Shown: positions 1-9,245 of the stretch, piece after piece
Position numbering within the stretch: position 1 is the stretch's first letter
How the letters are laid out: every line of letters starts with the position of its first letter
Assembly: GCF_029946505.1 (NCBI RefSeq)
Contig: NZ_JARZHG010000039.1
Location: forward strand, 1-64,000
Source of the DNA: Polyangium sp. y55x31
GTDB lineage: Bacteria > Myxococcota_A > Polyangia > Polyangiales > Polyangiaceae
Length of the DNA: 64,000 bases
Reading direction: 5' to 3'
Program-made: the position numbers and the translations under genes
The notes under the pieces: generated by a model
What the model was told of the DNA's origin: nothing
Seen by the model: the letters and a program-made list of their open reading frames with translations, nothing else
Databases searched by the model: none

Positions 1-1060
1 GATGCGCCTGCCGTCGGAGCTCCACGCCGCCGAAGAGACGCGATCCTGGTGCCCCTCGAGCCGCAGGGGCTTGCCCGTCCCATCGGCGTTCCACACCCGG
101 GCGGTCTTGTCCAAGGAAGCGGTGACGATGCGCCTGCCGTCGGGGCCAAATGCCGCCGAAGAGACGCCATCCTGGTGCCCCTCGAGCCGCAGGGGCTTGC
201 TCGTGTCATCGGCGCTCCACACCCGGGCGGTCTTGTCCCCGGAAGCGGTGACGATGCGCCTGCCGTCAGGGCCAAACGCCGCCGAATAGACGCGCTCCTG
301 GTGCCCCTCGAGCCGCAAGGGCTTGCCCGTCCCATCGGCGTTCCACACCCGGGCGGTCTTGTCCCCGGAAGCGGTGACGATGCGCCTGCCGTCGGGGCTC
401 CACGCCGCCGAATAGACGCGAGCCTGGTGCCCCTCGAACTGCAAGGGCTTGCCCGTGCCATCGGCGTTCCACACCCGGGCGGTCTTGTCCCAGGAAGCGG
501 TGACGATACGCGTGCCGTCGGGGCTGAACACCGCGGAATAGACACGATCCTGGTGCCCCTCGAGCCGCAGGGGCTTGCCCGTGCCATCGGCGTTCCACAC
601 CCGGGCGGTCTTGTCCCAGGAAGCGGTGACGATGCGCCTGCCGTCCGGGCCAAACGCCGCCGCATGGACGCTGGCCTGGTGCCCCTCGAGCCGCAGGGGC
701 TCGCCCGTCCCATCGGCGTTCCACACCCGGGCGGTCTTGTCCCCGGAAGCGGTGACGATGCGCCTGCCGTCGGGGCTAAACGCCGCCGAATAGACGCGAT
801 CCTGGTGCCCCTCGAGCCGCAGGGGCTTGCCCGTGCCATCGGCGTTCCACACCCGGGCGGTCTTGTCCAAGGAAGCGGTGACGATGCGCCTGCCGTCGGG
901 GCTCCATGCCGCCGAATAGACGACATCCTGGTGCCCCTCGAGCCGCAGGGGCTTGCCCGTGCCATCGGCGTTCCAGACCCAGGCGGTCTTGTCCCCTGAA
1001 ACGGTGACGATGCGCGTGCCGTCGGGGCTCCACGCCGCCGAATAGACGACATCCTGGTGG
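1..1060 (-). repeat. Tandem 126-bp repeats encoding WD40 blades
   Basis: Eight consecutive copies of the segment encoding LEGHQ are spaced exactly 126 bp apart (plus-strand starts near 46, 172, 298, 424, 550, 676, 802 and 928). Each unit encodes a 42-residue WD40 blade ending in [16 protein letters not shown] more divergent first blade begins near 1060. The copies differ at only a few bases each, including at synonymous sites. The array continues past the left edge. Confidence 0.95.
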
Positions 1061-3849
1061 GAGAGAACCACGCTCGCGATTCCCTGGTGCTTGGCCCAGA
1101 GGGCCAGCTCGCGCCACCGCGGCGGAAGCTCGCCCGCAGGCTCCATCTCGCGTAGGAGGGCGAGGACCAGGGTCGGGTCGGACTGATGCTCGCGGGCGCT
1201 CGCCATACGGCTGGCATTCCGCGCCTCGGCCGCCCGCTTGTCCGCCTGGGCGGCGCTCTTCCGGGCGTCGTCGGCGCTCTTCTGCGCCTCCGCGGCGCTC
1301 TCTTGGGCCTCTACGGCCTTGTCATCGGCCCGCCTCGCCTGGCTTTTGGCCTGCACGCCGAGGAGCGAGACCACGAATGCAAAGAACGCGAGAAACGCAA
1401 TGACCCCGCCGGTCACCTGGCGGCGGCGCCGCCGCGACAGCGACGCGAGCCGAACGACAGCTTCGAGATACCCCCGATCCCGCTTCCCGAGCCCGAGCGT
1501 CCCCTCCGCGTCGCCTTCGGCCTTCTTCCGCGCGAGCCATTGCTCCGCCTTGCTCGCCGCCTCGTCGCGCCACAAAAACCCCTCCGCCTTGCCGTTCTTC
1601 TCCCATTGCGAAGCCGCGCTCCGCAGCTCGACCAGGAACTCCGCGTCCTTCTCGTTCTCGTCGAGCCATTGCTCGAGCTTCGCCCACCGCTCGATGAGCG
1701 ATTCATGCGTCAGCTCGACGGTCTTGCCCTCGCGCTCGCCGCCCGCCTCGATGGAGAGCAGCCGCGCATCCGCCAGATGGTGCACCACCTGCTCGGCCAT
1801 GGACGCCTCCTCCGAGAGCGCGCAGAGCTCCTCCAAGCGCACCACCGCGCGCGTCCGCTCCGGCGTCACCAGGCGCAAGAAGATGGCCCGCGCGAGTTGC
1901 TGCTCGGACACGCTCATCCCCGAGAGGACCGCGTCCGCGTGCGCCGAGAGCGCGCCCGAGGCGCCGCCGAGCGCGCGATACGCCTTCCGGGTCAAGAGCC
2001 GCTCTTGCCGGTCGCGCGCCTCCCATAACTTCGTCGCCGTGAACTGCAAGAGCGGCAGCGGGCTCTTCATCCCTCCGAGATCGCCGAGCATCTCGTCGCA
2101 GAGCCCCTCGTCCTCGAACCGATAACGCGCCGCCTCGAGCGGCGTTTGGAGCGCGCTCCGCATCCCATCGGCCGTCATGGGCGGCAAGAACATGAGCCCC
2201 CGGGTCATCGCCGAGAGAAACCGCCGGTCCTCCGACACGCGATCGAGAAAATCCGCGCGGATCGTCACGATCACCCGCAGCGGCGACGACGCGTCGTCGG
2301 CCACGCCCTCGAGGCACGCGCAAAACGCGGCCCGCTCCGACGCTTCGCTCCCCAGCGTATACAGCTCCTCGAGCTGATCCACGAAGAGCAGAATACGGTG
2401 CTCGCCCCCGCGCCTTCTGCACCGCGCGCGCAGCCTTTCGCCGAGCGCTCCCGGCTGGGTCCGCAAGAGCTCGGCGAGCGCCGCCGGATCGGCTACACCT
2501 TCCGCCGCCGCGTCGCCCGAGCTATCCGCGAAAAACGCGAGCACGTCGGCGAGCGCGGCGAGAGGACGCCGCCCCGGGCGAAGGACGAACGCCTCCAGCT
2601 CGCGGCCCGCGCGCCGGAGCGCCGGGATGACGCCCGCTCGCACGAACGAGGATTTCCCCGCGCCCGAAGCGCCCGCGATGGCGACGAGCTGCTGATGGCG
2701 GAGCTTACCGAGCACCGCGGCGATCTCGTCGTCACGCCCGAAGAACCGCGCGGCGTCCGATTCTTGAAATGCCGAGAGGCCCGCGAAGGGGCTCTCGTCC
2801 TCGGCGAGCGCCGCGGGCTTCTTCGTCTCTGCGCCGAGCCGCTCGAGCAGCCCCACGAGCTCCTTGGCCGATCCGATTCGCTCGCTCTTGCGCTTCTTCA
2901 AGCACCGATCGATCACCTCCGCGAGCGCATGGCCCGCGCCGAGCTTGTCACGGGCGCTCGGCATGGGCGTATCGAGATTGGAAACCCCCATGAGATCCGG
3001 CAGGTCGAGCGGCGCGAGCGGATGCGCGCCGGTCGCGAGCTCGAACAGGATGAGCCCCGCGGCCCAGACATCGCTGCGCCCGTCGAGTGGCTCGCCGAGC
3101 CATTGCTCCGGCGACATGTACGGCATCGTGCCCACGAGCGCGCCATCCTGCGTCAGAGTGGACCATTGGGGTTTGGAGCCGACCGCGGCGGGCCATGTTT
3201 GCATGAGATCGAGGGAGACCTGCTTGGCGATGCCGAAATCGACCACCTTCACCTGGCCGTCGTCGGCCAGCAGGATATTTTCGGGCTTCAGATCCCGGTG
3301 GACGATGCCCATGGCGTGCGCGCAGGCGAGGGCGCGCGCGACGGGGAGCATCCGCTCCACGACCACGGCTGTGGTGTCATGCCCCCTCTCCGTCATGGCC
3401 TCGCGCAGCGTGCGCCCCTCGATATACTCGAGGACCATGTACGGAGACCCGTGCGCGTCGTCGACATCGTAGATGACGACGATATTCTCGTGCTTGCATT
3501 GCGCCGTCGCGCGCGCCTCGGCGAGGAAACGCGTTGCCGCTTGCCCCGTATGCTCGAGCAGAAACTTGATGGCGACGAGCCGGCCGAGGCGAACGTCACG
3601 GGCCAGAAAGACCATCCCCATCCCGCCCGCGCCGAGCTTACGAATGAGCTCGTAATGTTTGAGGACCGTGCCTGGCTGCAAATGGAGATGGGCGCCGGAG
3701 GCTCCCGCGGGCATCGCCCGATCGTGTGGAGTGACGGCAGGCACGGCGCTCGAAGGCGCGGCGAGCGTGTCCATCAGCGCATCCGCGGGCGCATGCGGTG
3801 TGGAGGCGCCTTTTCGAGCCGCGGAGGATGAATCGTCGGAGGAGGCCAT
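1..3849 (-). CDS. Ser/Thr protein kinase-STAND ATPase-WD40 protein, 3' end outside window
   Basis: The gene starts at 3849 and runs off the left edge, so the C-terminus is missing. Residues about 60-340 form a Hanks-type kinase: glycine loop GAGGMG near 72, lysine in VAIKF near 94, catalytic HRDLKPEN near 183 and DFG near 203. A second NTPase module of STAND type follows, with P-loop GASGAGKSS near 392-400. Next come one membrane helix near residue 815, a charged Ala/Lys/Glu coiled coil and WD40 repeats from about residue 930. The kinase and ATPase should be cytosolic. The order of modules suggests a sensor that assembles on ligand binding to the propellers. The same STAND-helix-WD40 chassis recurs at 25566-30581 with a CHAT protease in place of the kinase. 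A small lipoprotein gene lies 136 bp upstream on the same strand. Architecture is clear; substrate is unknown. Confidence 0.93.
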   Translation of the reverse strand, partial: MASSDDSSSAARKGASTPHAPADALMDTLAAPSSAVPAVTPHDRAMPAGASGAHLHLQPGTVLKHYELIRKLGAGGMGMVFLARDVRLGRLVAIKFLLEHTGQAATRFLAEARATAQCKHENIVVIYDVDDAHGSPYMVLEYIEGRTLREAMTERGHDTTAVVVERMLPVARALACAHAMGIVHRDLKPENILLADDGQVKVVDFGIAKQVSLDLMQTWPAAVGSKPQWSTLTQDGALVGTMPYMSPEQWLGEPLDGRSDVWAAGLILFELATGAHPLAPLDLPDLMGVSNLDTPMPSARDKLGAGHALAEVIDRCLKKRKSERIGSAKELVGLLERLGAETKKPAALAEDESPFAGLSAFQESDAARFFGRDDEIAAVLGKLRHQQLVAIAGASGAGKSSFVRAGVIPALRRAGRELEAFVLRPGRRPLAALADVLAFFADSSGDAAAEGVADPAALAELLRTQPGALGERLRARCRRRGGEHRILLFVDQLEELYTLGSEASERAAFCACLEGVADDASSPLRVIVTIRADFLDRVSEDRRFLSAMTRGLMFLPPMTADGMRSALQTPLEAARYRFEDEGLCDEMLGDLGGMKSPLPLLQFTATKLWEARDRQERLLTRKAYRALGGASGALSAHADAVLSGMSVSEQQLARAIFLRLVTPERTRAVVRLEELCALSEEASMAEQVVHHLADARLLSIEAGGEREGKTVELTHESLIERWAKLEQWLDENEKDAEFLVELRSAASQWEKNGKAEGFLWRDEAASKAEQWLARKKAEGDAEGTLGLGKRDRGYLEAVVRLASLSRRRRRQVTGGVIAFLAFFAFVVSLLGVQAKSQARRADDKAVEAQESAAEAQKSADDARKSAAQADKRAAEARNASRMASAREHQSDPTLVLALLREMEPAGELPPRWRELALWAKHQGIASVVLSHQDVVYSAAWSPDGTRIVTVSGDKTAWVWNADGTGKPLRLEGHQDVVYSAAWSPDGRRIVTASLDKTARVWNADGTGKPLRLEGHQDRVYSAAFSPDGRRIVTASGDKTARVWNADGTGEPLRLEGHQASVHAAAFGPDGRRIVTASWDKTARVWNADGTGKPLRLEGHQDRVYSAVFSPDGTRIVTASWDKTARVWNADGTGKPLQFEGHQARVYSAAWSPDGRRIVTASGDKTARVWNADGTGKPLRLEGHQERVYSAAFGPDGRRIVTASGDKTARVWSADDTSKPLRLEGHQDGVSSAAFGPDGRRIVTASLDKTARVWNADGTGKPLRLEGHQDRVSSAAWSSDGRRI

Positions 3850-3985
3850 GACGGTGCGACTTTAGAGACGTGGGGAGTGATGCTCGGCCATGTTCTTCCG
3901 ACAGCGCTTCCCTGTCAAAGGACAACCCTCGCGCAGCTCTGGACCCGCGGACCTACGCATCGGACGGCGCCTTTGGCCATCGAGA

Positions 3986-4201
3986 TCAAGACGCGGGCCG
4001 CATCGCGCAGCCGCTCGGGCCCTTCCCCTCGGGACAAGCGCAAGGGCCGGCGTCGACCTGCGGGTCGGATCCCGGGTCGGAGTCGAAATTTCCGCCAGCG
4101 TCCGGAGGCAAAGGGGCGAGCGGGTCGTCGGGCGCGGAGACGCAGCCGGTAAATGCGGACGCGATTGACGAGCACAGCGCAAGCTGCCAAGGAGAATTCA
4201 T
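3986..4201 (-). CDS. Small putative lipoprotein
   Basis: This 71-residue ORF begins with a short hydrophobic signal ending in the lipobox AFTGC (Cys20) and continues as an Asp/Pro/Gly-rich tail with two CxC/C spaced cysteines (GPCACPEGKG). That pattern is typical of small myxobacterial surface lipoproteins. Its ATG lies in the palindrome CATG at 4199-4202, so its first bases overlap the ATG of the divergent Kelch gene. Each gene's ribosome-binding site would therefore lie inside the other. Third-codon-position GC is high. I prefer it to the overlapping plus-strand extension (3870-4199), which has no signal or domain character. Function is unknown, and the exact start could be further upstream (Met at 4234). 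Confidence 0.5.
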   Translation of the reverse strand: MNSPWQLALCSSIASAFTGCVSAPDDPLAPLPPDAGGNFDSDPGSDPQVDAGPCACPEGKGPSGCAMRPAS

Positions 4202-6833
4202 GCAGAATCGAATCGCTGTCTTCCTTTGCGCCATCGCCGGTATCGCGGGCGGCGCCGCTTGTCGTCCCGACACGTCCACGCCGAGCGAGAGCATCAGCCA
4301 TGATACGGGCGGGCGCGGTGGGAGAGCCGGCGCCGGCGCGATGGAGCTCCGCGCGCGTTTTCCTCAGAAAGCGCCGGCGATCCTCGACGTAGGAGAGAGC
4401 TTCCTCCCTGTGGAGAACGGCTTCGCCTCTCCGTCCCCGCTCTCGCGCACCTCCGGCCGCAGGGGGCTCATGATGAGCCTGCCCGCGGCGGCGCCCCGCG
4501 CAGTCGTTTTGCATACGCCCGACGGATTCGAGATCCGCGTGCGAGAGCGAGGCCTCGTCGGCCCGGGCGCGCCCGAAAACCTCGCGGTCGTGTATCCTCG
4601 CGAGGGGGGTTCGTCCTTCTGGACCGCCGTCGAGGCAGGATATGAGGAGTGGCTCCTGCTCGACGAGCACGCGACGGCGGGGGACGGGCCCGTCGCAGCG
4701 TGGGACGTCGAAGGCGCCGCGCTCCGGCAGGACGGGGACGCGGTGGAGGTGCTCGACGCGGCGGGCGGGACGCGTGTGCGCGTCACGGCGCCGGCAGCCT
4801 GGGCCGAGGACGGGCGTCCTGTGGACGTGAAGCTCGTCGCGCGGGAGGCCACGATCGAGCTCTTCGCCGACATCGAGGGCGAGTCGCTCCTCGTCGACCC
4901 GTTGTGGACCTCGCCGCCGGCCATGACCACGCCGCGCTGGAACCACGCGGCGGCGCTCCTGCAAGACGGCAGAGTCCTCATCACGGGCGGCGCGACCACG
5001 GGCAACTGGGATTTACCGACGGCCGCCGTCGATATCTACGACGTCGCGACGAACACCATCACCGCCGCCGCGCCGATGCTCGTCCCCCGCAATTACCACA
5101 CGGCGACGGTCCTTTCGGACGGCCGCGTCCTCGTGGCCGGCGGCTTGACCACGAACGGTGTCTCGCTGCAGAGCTGCGAGATCTACGACCCGACCATGAA
5201 CACCTGGTCGTCCGCCGCGGCCATGAATGTCCGGCATCGCCGGCACGCCGCGGATATCCTCTCGAATGGTCAGGTCGTCGTTGTCGGCGGCTACGCCGAC
5301 ACCTACGCCACTTCGGCGGTCGAGCGGTACGATCCCGCGACGGACACGTGGGCGTCCGCGGGGAGTCTCTCGCTGGCTCGCGCGGATTTGCGCGTGACGG
5401 CGCTCCCGGACGACCGCGTGCTCGTGACGGGCGGCTTTTCGACGGTGCCGGGGGGCGCGGCCTACGTCTACAACGCCGACATTTGCAGCCCGATGCAGGG
5501 CACGTGTACGACGCTCGCGCCGATGAACGCCTTCCGCGGGATGCACACGGCGACGCTGCTCCAGAATGGCCTGGTCCTCGTCGCCGGCGGCCTGACGAAC
5601 GGCTCGACGGCGACGTCGGCGGTGCAGCTCTTCGATCCCGCGACGAACGCGTGGCTGCCGGCCGCTTCGCTTGGCGTGGAGCGTGGCCACCACGTCGCCG
5701 CGCGCTTGCTGAACGGCAAGGTCCTCGTCGCGGGCGGCGGGTACGGCGGCACCTACCTGGCGAGCGCGGAGGTCTACGACCCGCAGACGAACACCTGGAC
5801 GAACACCGCGTCGATGTCGGGGACGCGCATCCGGGCCACGGGCACGACGCTGCCGAATGGCAAGGTCCTCGTCACGGGCGGCTTCAACGGCACCCCCACC
5901 GCGAGCACGCGGCTCTACGATCCGGCCGAGGCCAACGGCGTGAGCTGCGCGGTCGCGAGCGACTGCGAGAGTGGCTTCTGCGTCGACGGCGTCTGCTGCA
6001 ACACGGCCTGCGACGCAGGCGACTGCGACGCGTGCTCGATGGCGGCCGGCGCGGAGGCGGACGGCACCTGCGCGCTGCTCACGGGCCCGGTGTGCAACGA
6101 TGGCGACGCCTGCACGCAGGTCGACACGTGTACCCATGGCGTATGCGAGGGGAGCAACCCCGTCACCTGCGCCGCGCAGGACCCATGCCACGAGCCCGGT
6201 ACGTGTGATCCTGCCACGGGCGCCTGCTCGAACCCCGAAAAGCCCAACGGCTCTGTCTGCAACGACGGCAATGCCTGCACCCAGGCCGACACCTGCAATG
6301 CAGGCACCTGCACCGGCGCCGAACCCGTCACCTGCGCCGCGCAGGACGCATGCCACGAGCCCGGCACGTGTGATCCTGCCACGGGCGCCTGCCCGAACCC
6401 CGAAAAGCCCAACGGCGCGCCATGCCCCGGTGGTGCGTGCATGACCGGAACCTGCGTCCCGGATGGCGCTGGCGGCGGCGGTGGTAGCGGCGGCGCTGGC
6501 GGTAGCGGCAACGGTGGCTCCGGCGGCAACGGTGGCTCCGGCGGCAACGGTGGCTCCGGCGGCAACGGTGGCTCCGGCGGCAACGGTGGCTCCGGCGGCG
6601 CTGGCGGTAGCGGCAGCGGTGGCTCCGGCGGTGGTGGCGGCTCCGGCGGTGATTCCACGGGCACCGGCACCGGCGGCTCTACCTCCTCCGGCGGCAGCGC
6701 TCCCCCCCAGGACGGCGGTTGCGCTTGCCGCACCACTCCAACGCCCTCCGAGAGCCCCGCCCGCTGGGCCGCCCTCGTCCTCGTCGCCGCCGCTGCTGCG
6801 CACCGCCGCAGGCGGCCCCCGGCGCTACGCTAG
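4200..6833 (+). CDS. Kelch-repeat, Cys-rich lipoprotein with MYXO-CTERM tail
   Basis: The predicted 877-residue surface protein starts at 4200 because AAGGAG sits 5 bases upstream and the start gives a clean lipoprotein signal (lipobox AGGAAC, Cys21). An N-terminal domain (about 45-235) is shared with the protein at 35889-38993; both contain GGSSFW and WDVEGA. Seven Kelch-type repeats follow (about 240-560), each ending in VLVxGG. Next come Cys-rich repeats of the CNDGxACTQxDTC type (about 580-750), a Gly/Ser/Asn linker and a C-terminal tail with GGCAC, a hydrophobic segment and RRRR. MYXO-CTERM tails are processed by myxosortase for surface display. Lipobox plus MYXO-CTERM on one protein implies anchoring possibilities at both ends. 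Ligand unknown. Confidence 0.88.
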   Translation: MQNRIAVFLCAIAGIAGGAACRPDTSTPSESISHDTGGRGGRAGAGAMELRARFPQKAPAILDVGESFLPVENGFASPSPLSRTSGRRGLMMSLPAAAPRAVVLHTPDGFEIRVRERGLVGPGAPENLAVVYPREGGSSFWTAVEAGYEEWLLLDEHATAGDGPVAAWDVEGAALRQDGDAVEVLDAAGGTRVRVTAPAAWAEDGRPVDVKLVAREATIELFADIEGESLLVDPLWTSPPAMTTPRWNHAAALLQDGRVLITGGATTGNWDLPTAAVDIYDVATNTITAAAPMLVPRNYHTATVLSDGRVLVAGGLTTNGVSLQSCEIYDPTMNTWSSAAAMNVRHRRHAADILSNGQVVVVGGYADTYATSAVERYDPATDTWASAGSLSLARADLRVTALPDDRVLVTGGFSTVPGGAAYVYNADICSPMQGTCTTLAPMNAFRGMHTATLLQNGLVLVAGGLTNGSTATSAVQLFDPATNAWLPAASLGVERGHHVAARLLNGKVLVAGGGYGGTYLASAEVYDPQTNTWTNTASMSGTRIRATGTTLPNGKVLVTGGFNGTPTASTRLYDPAEANGVSCAVASDCESGFCVDGVCCNTACDAGDCDACSMAAGAEADGTCALLTGPVCNDGDACTQVDTCTHGVCEGSNPVTCAAQDPCHEPGTCDPATGACSNPEKPNGSVCNDGNACTQADTCNAGTCTGAEPVTCAAQDACHEPGTCDPATGACPNPEKPNGAPCPGGACMTGTCVPDGAGGGGGSGGAGGSGNGGSGGNGGSGGNGGSGGNGGSGGNGGSGGAGGSGSGGSGGGGGSGGDSTGTGTGGSTSSGGSAPPQDGGCACRTTPTPSESPARWAALVLVAAAAAHRRRRPPALR
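6505..6600 (+). repeat. 18-bp tandem repeat encoding Gly-Ser-Gly-Gly-Asn-Gly linker
   Basis: About five nearly identical copies of an 18-bp unit (GGCAACGGTGGCTCCGGC) encode the flexible linker in front of the MYXO-CTERM tail. Such slippage-prone repeats probably let linker length vary between strains. Confidence 0.85.
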
Positions 6834-6906
6834 AACATCGATCCGTTCGTTGAGCTGCGAACTTCGGGCTCGCATGAAACGTGAGGCCAAAGCCGAGCCG
6901 CGCGGT

Positions 6907-6943
6907 GCCGCCCACCAGCGTCAGCGCCGGCGTGCCGGGCGGC
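6907..6943. terminator. Possible bidirectional stem-loop between convergent genes
   Basis: GCCGCCC at 6907-6913 pairs with GGGCGGC at 6937-6943, and the loop can form further G-C pairs. It lies between the convergent Kelch gene (ends 6833) and the secreted-protein gene (ends 6958). There is no T tract, so intrinsic termination is uncertain. Confidence 0.3.
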
Positions 6944-6957
6944 GATGAGGGTCTGCG

Positions 6958-7437
6958 CTATGGATGATTCGATTCCGCTTCGGTGACGCTCAGGACGGCC
7001 TGCGCGGAGCGGTCTTGCCAGCGGGTGCCGACCCAGATATCGTATCGGCCTTCCGGAGCGTTCGAGAAATCGATCGTCGGATTCCGCGTGCCGTACGAGT
7101 CGTCGGAGCAGTACCATTGGCCAGACGGGTCGGAGATGAGCAGCGTGGTATCTTCGCCCGACGTCACGTAGAAGCGCAGCAAGGTCGTGACGCCCTCGCG
7201 ACGGACGCGGTAGTCTGGCGCATCCGCAACGAAGCCTTCGCAGCCGGAGCGGACCGAGCTCGCGTTGTTGTACCCACCCGCCGTGACAATCACGAAAAAT
7301 GGGTCACTCGAGAAACCAGCCCGAAGCGTGGTCTCGCCCTCGCGTGGGTTCAAGGAAAAGTCGATCCTCGCGAACGCGCTGGTCGCCACCAATAGCGCGG
7401 TGAGGCCTGCGAAATAAGCCACGGATGACTTTTTCAT
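6958..7437 (-). CDS. Secreted single-domain protein of the type often annotated 'peptidase S1'
   Basis: This 159-residue protein has a clear Sec signal (MKKSS, hydrophobic core, cleavage near SAFA). GGAGG lies about 12 bases upstream of the ATG. The mature part is a beta-rich domain with the order AGG, SGCEGFVADAPD, TLLISDPSGQWYCSDDS, GRYDIWVGT. I recognise this pattern from short exported proteins in cyanobacteria and other bacteria that are often annotated as S1 peptidases. No His-Asp-Ser triad is visible, so protease activity is doubtful; binding or pre-peptidase-like function is more likely. The two cysteines may form a disulphide. It is transcribed alone. Confidence 0.85.
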   Translation of the reverse strand: MKKSSVAYFAGLTALLVATSAFARIDFSLNPREGETTLRAGFSSDPFFVIVTAGGYNNASSVRSGCEGFVADAPDYRVRREGVTTLLRFYVTSGEDTTLLISDPSGQWYCSDDSYGTRNPTIDFSNAPEGRYDIWVGTRWQDRSAQAVLSVTEAESNHP

Positions 7438-7440
7438 GGA

Positions 7441-7759
7441 GTTCTCTCCTCCCGGTCGCTCTCGAGAGCGTCCTCTGGATCATGTTGTGATGTGGACGTC
7501 AGGCGGCAAGCGAGCCACGACCCGACGATGCGCGGCGAATGAATCCGTAACGGAAGCGGCTATGGAAGCGGAGGCGCACCTCATCGGCCCCCTGCACAGG
7601 CTCACGCGGCGATGAGGGTCCGGGCGTGCCGTCCGTCGCAGGACGGCACGCCTTCTGCCAGCTTGGATCACCCATGAGACACAAAAAAGGCGACGCCAGC
7701 CGGCGCTGACACACCGACCGGCGTCTGACCCGAAACCCGCAAGCACGGAGTTCCAGGCT
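7441..7759. promoter_or_regulatory. Divergent intergenic region with strong hairpins
   Basis: This region separates the secreted-protein gene (minus) from the ECF sigma gene (plus). It holds a perfect 12-bp stem (7623-7634 with 7641-7652, loop GTCGCA, followed by TTCT) and a weaker inverted repeat, GACGCC at 7692-7697 with GGCGTC at 7720-7725. No gene ends nearby, so the first hairpin looks like a leader terminator or attenuator for the sigma gene. I could not assign a confident promoter. Confidence 0.4.
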
Positions 7760-8287
7760 ATGGCCAAGGTAGACGTCCCCCCCGAATCCGCCAAGAAACC
7801 TACACGCATTCCCTCCCCGGAGGCGTCTTTCGAGCGGTTTTACCGCGAATGCCGCCCCTTCGTCCGCTCCACCCTTCTCCGGCGCGGCGTCCCGGAGCGG
7901 GAGGCAGACGACCTCGTGCAGGAGGTCTTCGTCATTGCCTGGCGCCGCCGGGACAACCTCGTGACGCCCGAGGGCGCGCGGTCGTGGGTCTCCATGATTG
8001 CGCTGTATGTCGCCTCGAATCATCGAAGGCTCGTGCGATATCGCGTGGAGCATCTGGCCGACGGCGATCTGCCGGAGCCGGCGTTCGAGCCGCGGGTCGT
8101 GGAGGCGATGGATGCTGCGCGACGGATGGAGCGGGCCATTCGGAGGCTCAGCCGGAAGGTGTGGGCGGTGGTCCGCGCGTATTTGATCGACGGCCGATCG
8201 ATGCCGGAGATCGCTCGGACGTTGCGGATTCCGCTCGACACCGCGTATGCCCGGCTCGGGCTGGCACGTCGGCGGCTTTTGCTCTGA
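7760..8287 (+). CDS. ECF-type RNA polymerase sigma factor
   Basis: This 175-residue protein has the two-domain layout of extracytoplasmic-function sigma factors. Region 2 includes EADDLVQEVFVIAWRRRD (about 49-66). Region 4 is a helix-turn-helix around MPEIARTLRIPLDTAYARLG (about 147-166) followed by a basic tail. It should direct RNA polymerase to a dedicated promoter set. No anti-sigma factor gene is adjacent, which is common for orphan myxobacterial ECFs, so the signal that controls it is not visible. A hairpin-rich leader precedes it. Confidence 0.9.
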   Translation: MAKVDVPPESAKKPTRIPSPEASFERFYRECRPFVRSTLLRRGVPEREADDLVQEVFVIAWRRRDNLVTPEGARSWVSMIALYVASNHRRLVRYRVEHLADGDLPEPAFEPRVVEAMDAARRMERAIRRLSRKVWAVVRAYLIDGRSMPEIARTLRIPLDTAYARLGLARRRLLL

Positions 8288-8343
8288 CCTCACCCACCCC
8301 AACCCTCCCTTTCCACGGCAATCGAGCTAAGAGTTTCGCGCAC

Positions 8344-8473
8344 TTAGCAGCCTGTGGAATTATCGTCGCGAGCGCCCCGAAGCTAGGGCGACGGAGCGAG
8401 GAATCCTGAAGGATTTCGAGCGATGTCGACCGCCGATTCGGGGCGCGCAGCAGATAAGTCCACAGGCTGTTAG
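8344..8473. mobile_element. MITE-like palindromic element
   Basis: The left end (TTAGCAGCCTGTGGAATTATC) and the right end, read on the other strand (CTAACAGCCTGTGGACTTATC), are near-perfect inverted repeats. Pairing continues inward through GCGCCCCGAA/TTCGGGGCGC and a central GAATCC-TGAA-GGATTTC hairpin. The 130-bp element has no coding capacity and lies just after the sigma gene, 17 bp past the end of the convergent gene. It resembles a non-autonomous miniature transposon or a REP-like folded element. No clear target duplication is seen. Confidence 0.6.
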
Positions 8474-8490
8474 CGAGATGAGATCCCTGG

Positions 8491-9177
8491 TCAGCCCACC
8501 ACCCGCTTCCTCTTCCGCGCCCCCGCCCCCAGCGCCTCGAAGCTCGCGCGGTTCGCCTCATCCTTGGCGAACTCCATCCGCCCCGCGCCTTCGATCCGCG
8601 CGACAGCCGCCAGAATCCGATTCCCCATCCGATTCCGCTCCTGCGTCGTCAGCGGCGCGCTTGCGCGCTTTTGCTCCTGCACCGCATCTGCATTCGTGAT
8701 CGCCACGAGCGCCGCCGCGAGCCCATCGAGGTCCTTCTGCACGATCCCGAGGGACGCGGCCTCGGCCGGGTTCTCCTTGGCGCGGTCGAGGATCTGCTGA
8801 ATCGCGGCCTTCACGTCGCGCACGCTCGTCTCGTACACCTTCTGACCGATACCGTAGGCGTGTTTCACGTCGGTGGGGGCTTGGGCGCGCCGAATGGCAG
8901 CGCGCATCTGCCGCACCTGCGCGTACCCCTGCGCGAGCGCGACGTTTTGCGCGCTCGTGGCGGCGACCGCCTCGCTTCGGGCTTGTTTTGCTCCGGGGAC
9001 GACGTCGCCGAGCTTCTCGATGTCGTCCGAGAGGGCCTCGATCATCCCCTGTGGAAGCCGCGGGCCGAGGGCGGCGGCGTGGGTGACGGCGAGGTTCAAC
9101 GCTTTGAGGCCGAGTTGCGTGATCGCGTTGAAGTCTTTGCTCGGATATGTGCTCTTCACAATCGAAGTCGTATTCAT
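8491..9177 (-). CDS. Conserved-looking helical hypothetical protein
   Basis: This 228-residue protein has no signal peptide or membrane helix and is almost entirely Ala/Gln/Lys/Arg-rich, predicting a helical bundle. It ends in a basic tail, KRKRVVG. No catalytic motif is visible and I do not recognise a family. Codon use is normal for the window. The ATG at 9177 is preceded by a GGAGG-like site. It is transcribed alone, convergent with the sigma gene across the palindromic element. Confidence 0.75.
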   Translation of the reverse strand: MNTTSIVKSTYPSKDFNAITQLGLKALNLAVTHAAALGPRLPQGMIEALSDDIEKLGDVVPGAKQARSEAVAATSAQNVALAQGYAQVRQMRAAIRRAQAPTDVKHAYGIGQKVYETSVRDVKAAIQQILDRAKENPAEAASLGIVQKDLDGLAAALVAITNADAVQEQKRASAPLTTQERNRMGNRILAAVARIEGAGRMEFAKDEANRASFEALGAGARKRKRVVG

Positions 9178-9245
9178 GACGGTTCCTCCCTCGACGCGTC
9201 GTGGAGGTACGGCGTCGTGTGTCGGCCGCGGGCCGTCGCCCAGCC

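Noticed and set aside
49-999. Plus-strand 316-residue ORF across the WD40 array
   Set aside because: It is the reverse-strand shadow of a repeat whose unit is a multiple of three; the minus frame gives perfect WD40 blades.
3870-4199. N-terminal extension of the Kelch protein
   Set aside because: No signal or homology to the domain; the ATG at 4200 has a good ribosome-binding site and starts a lipoprotein signal.
6958-7437. Active S1 serine protease
   Set aside because: No His-Asp-Ser triad or GDSGGP motif is visible; only the familiar accessory domain.
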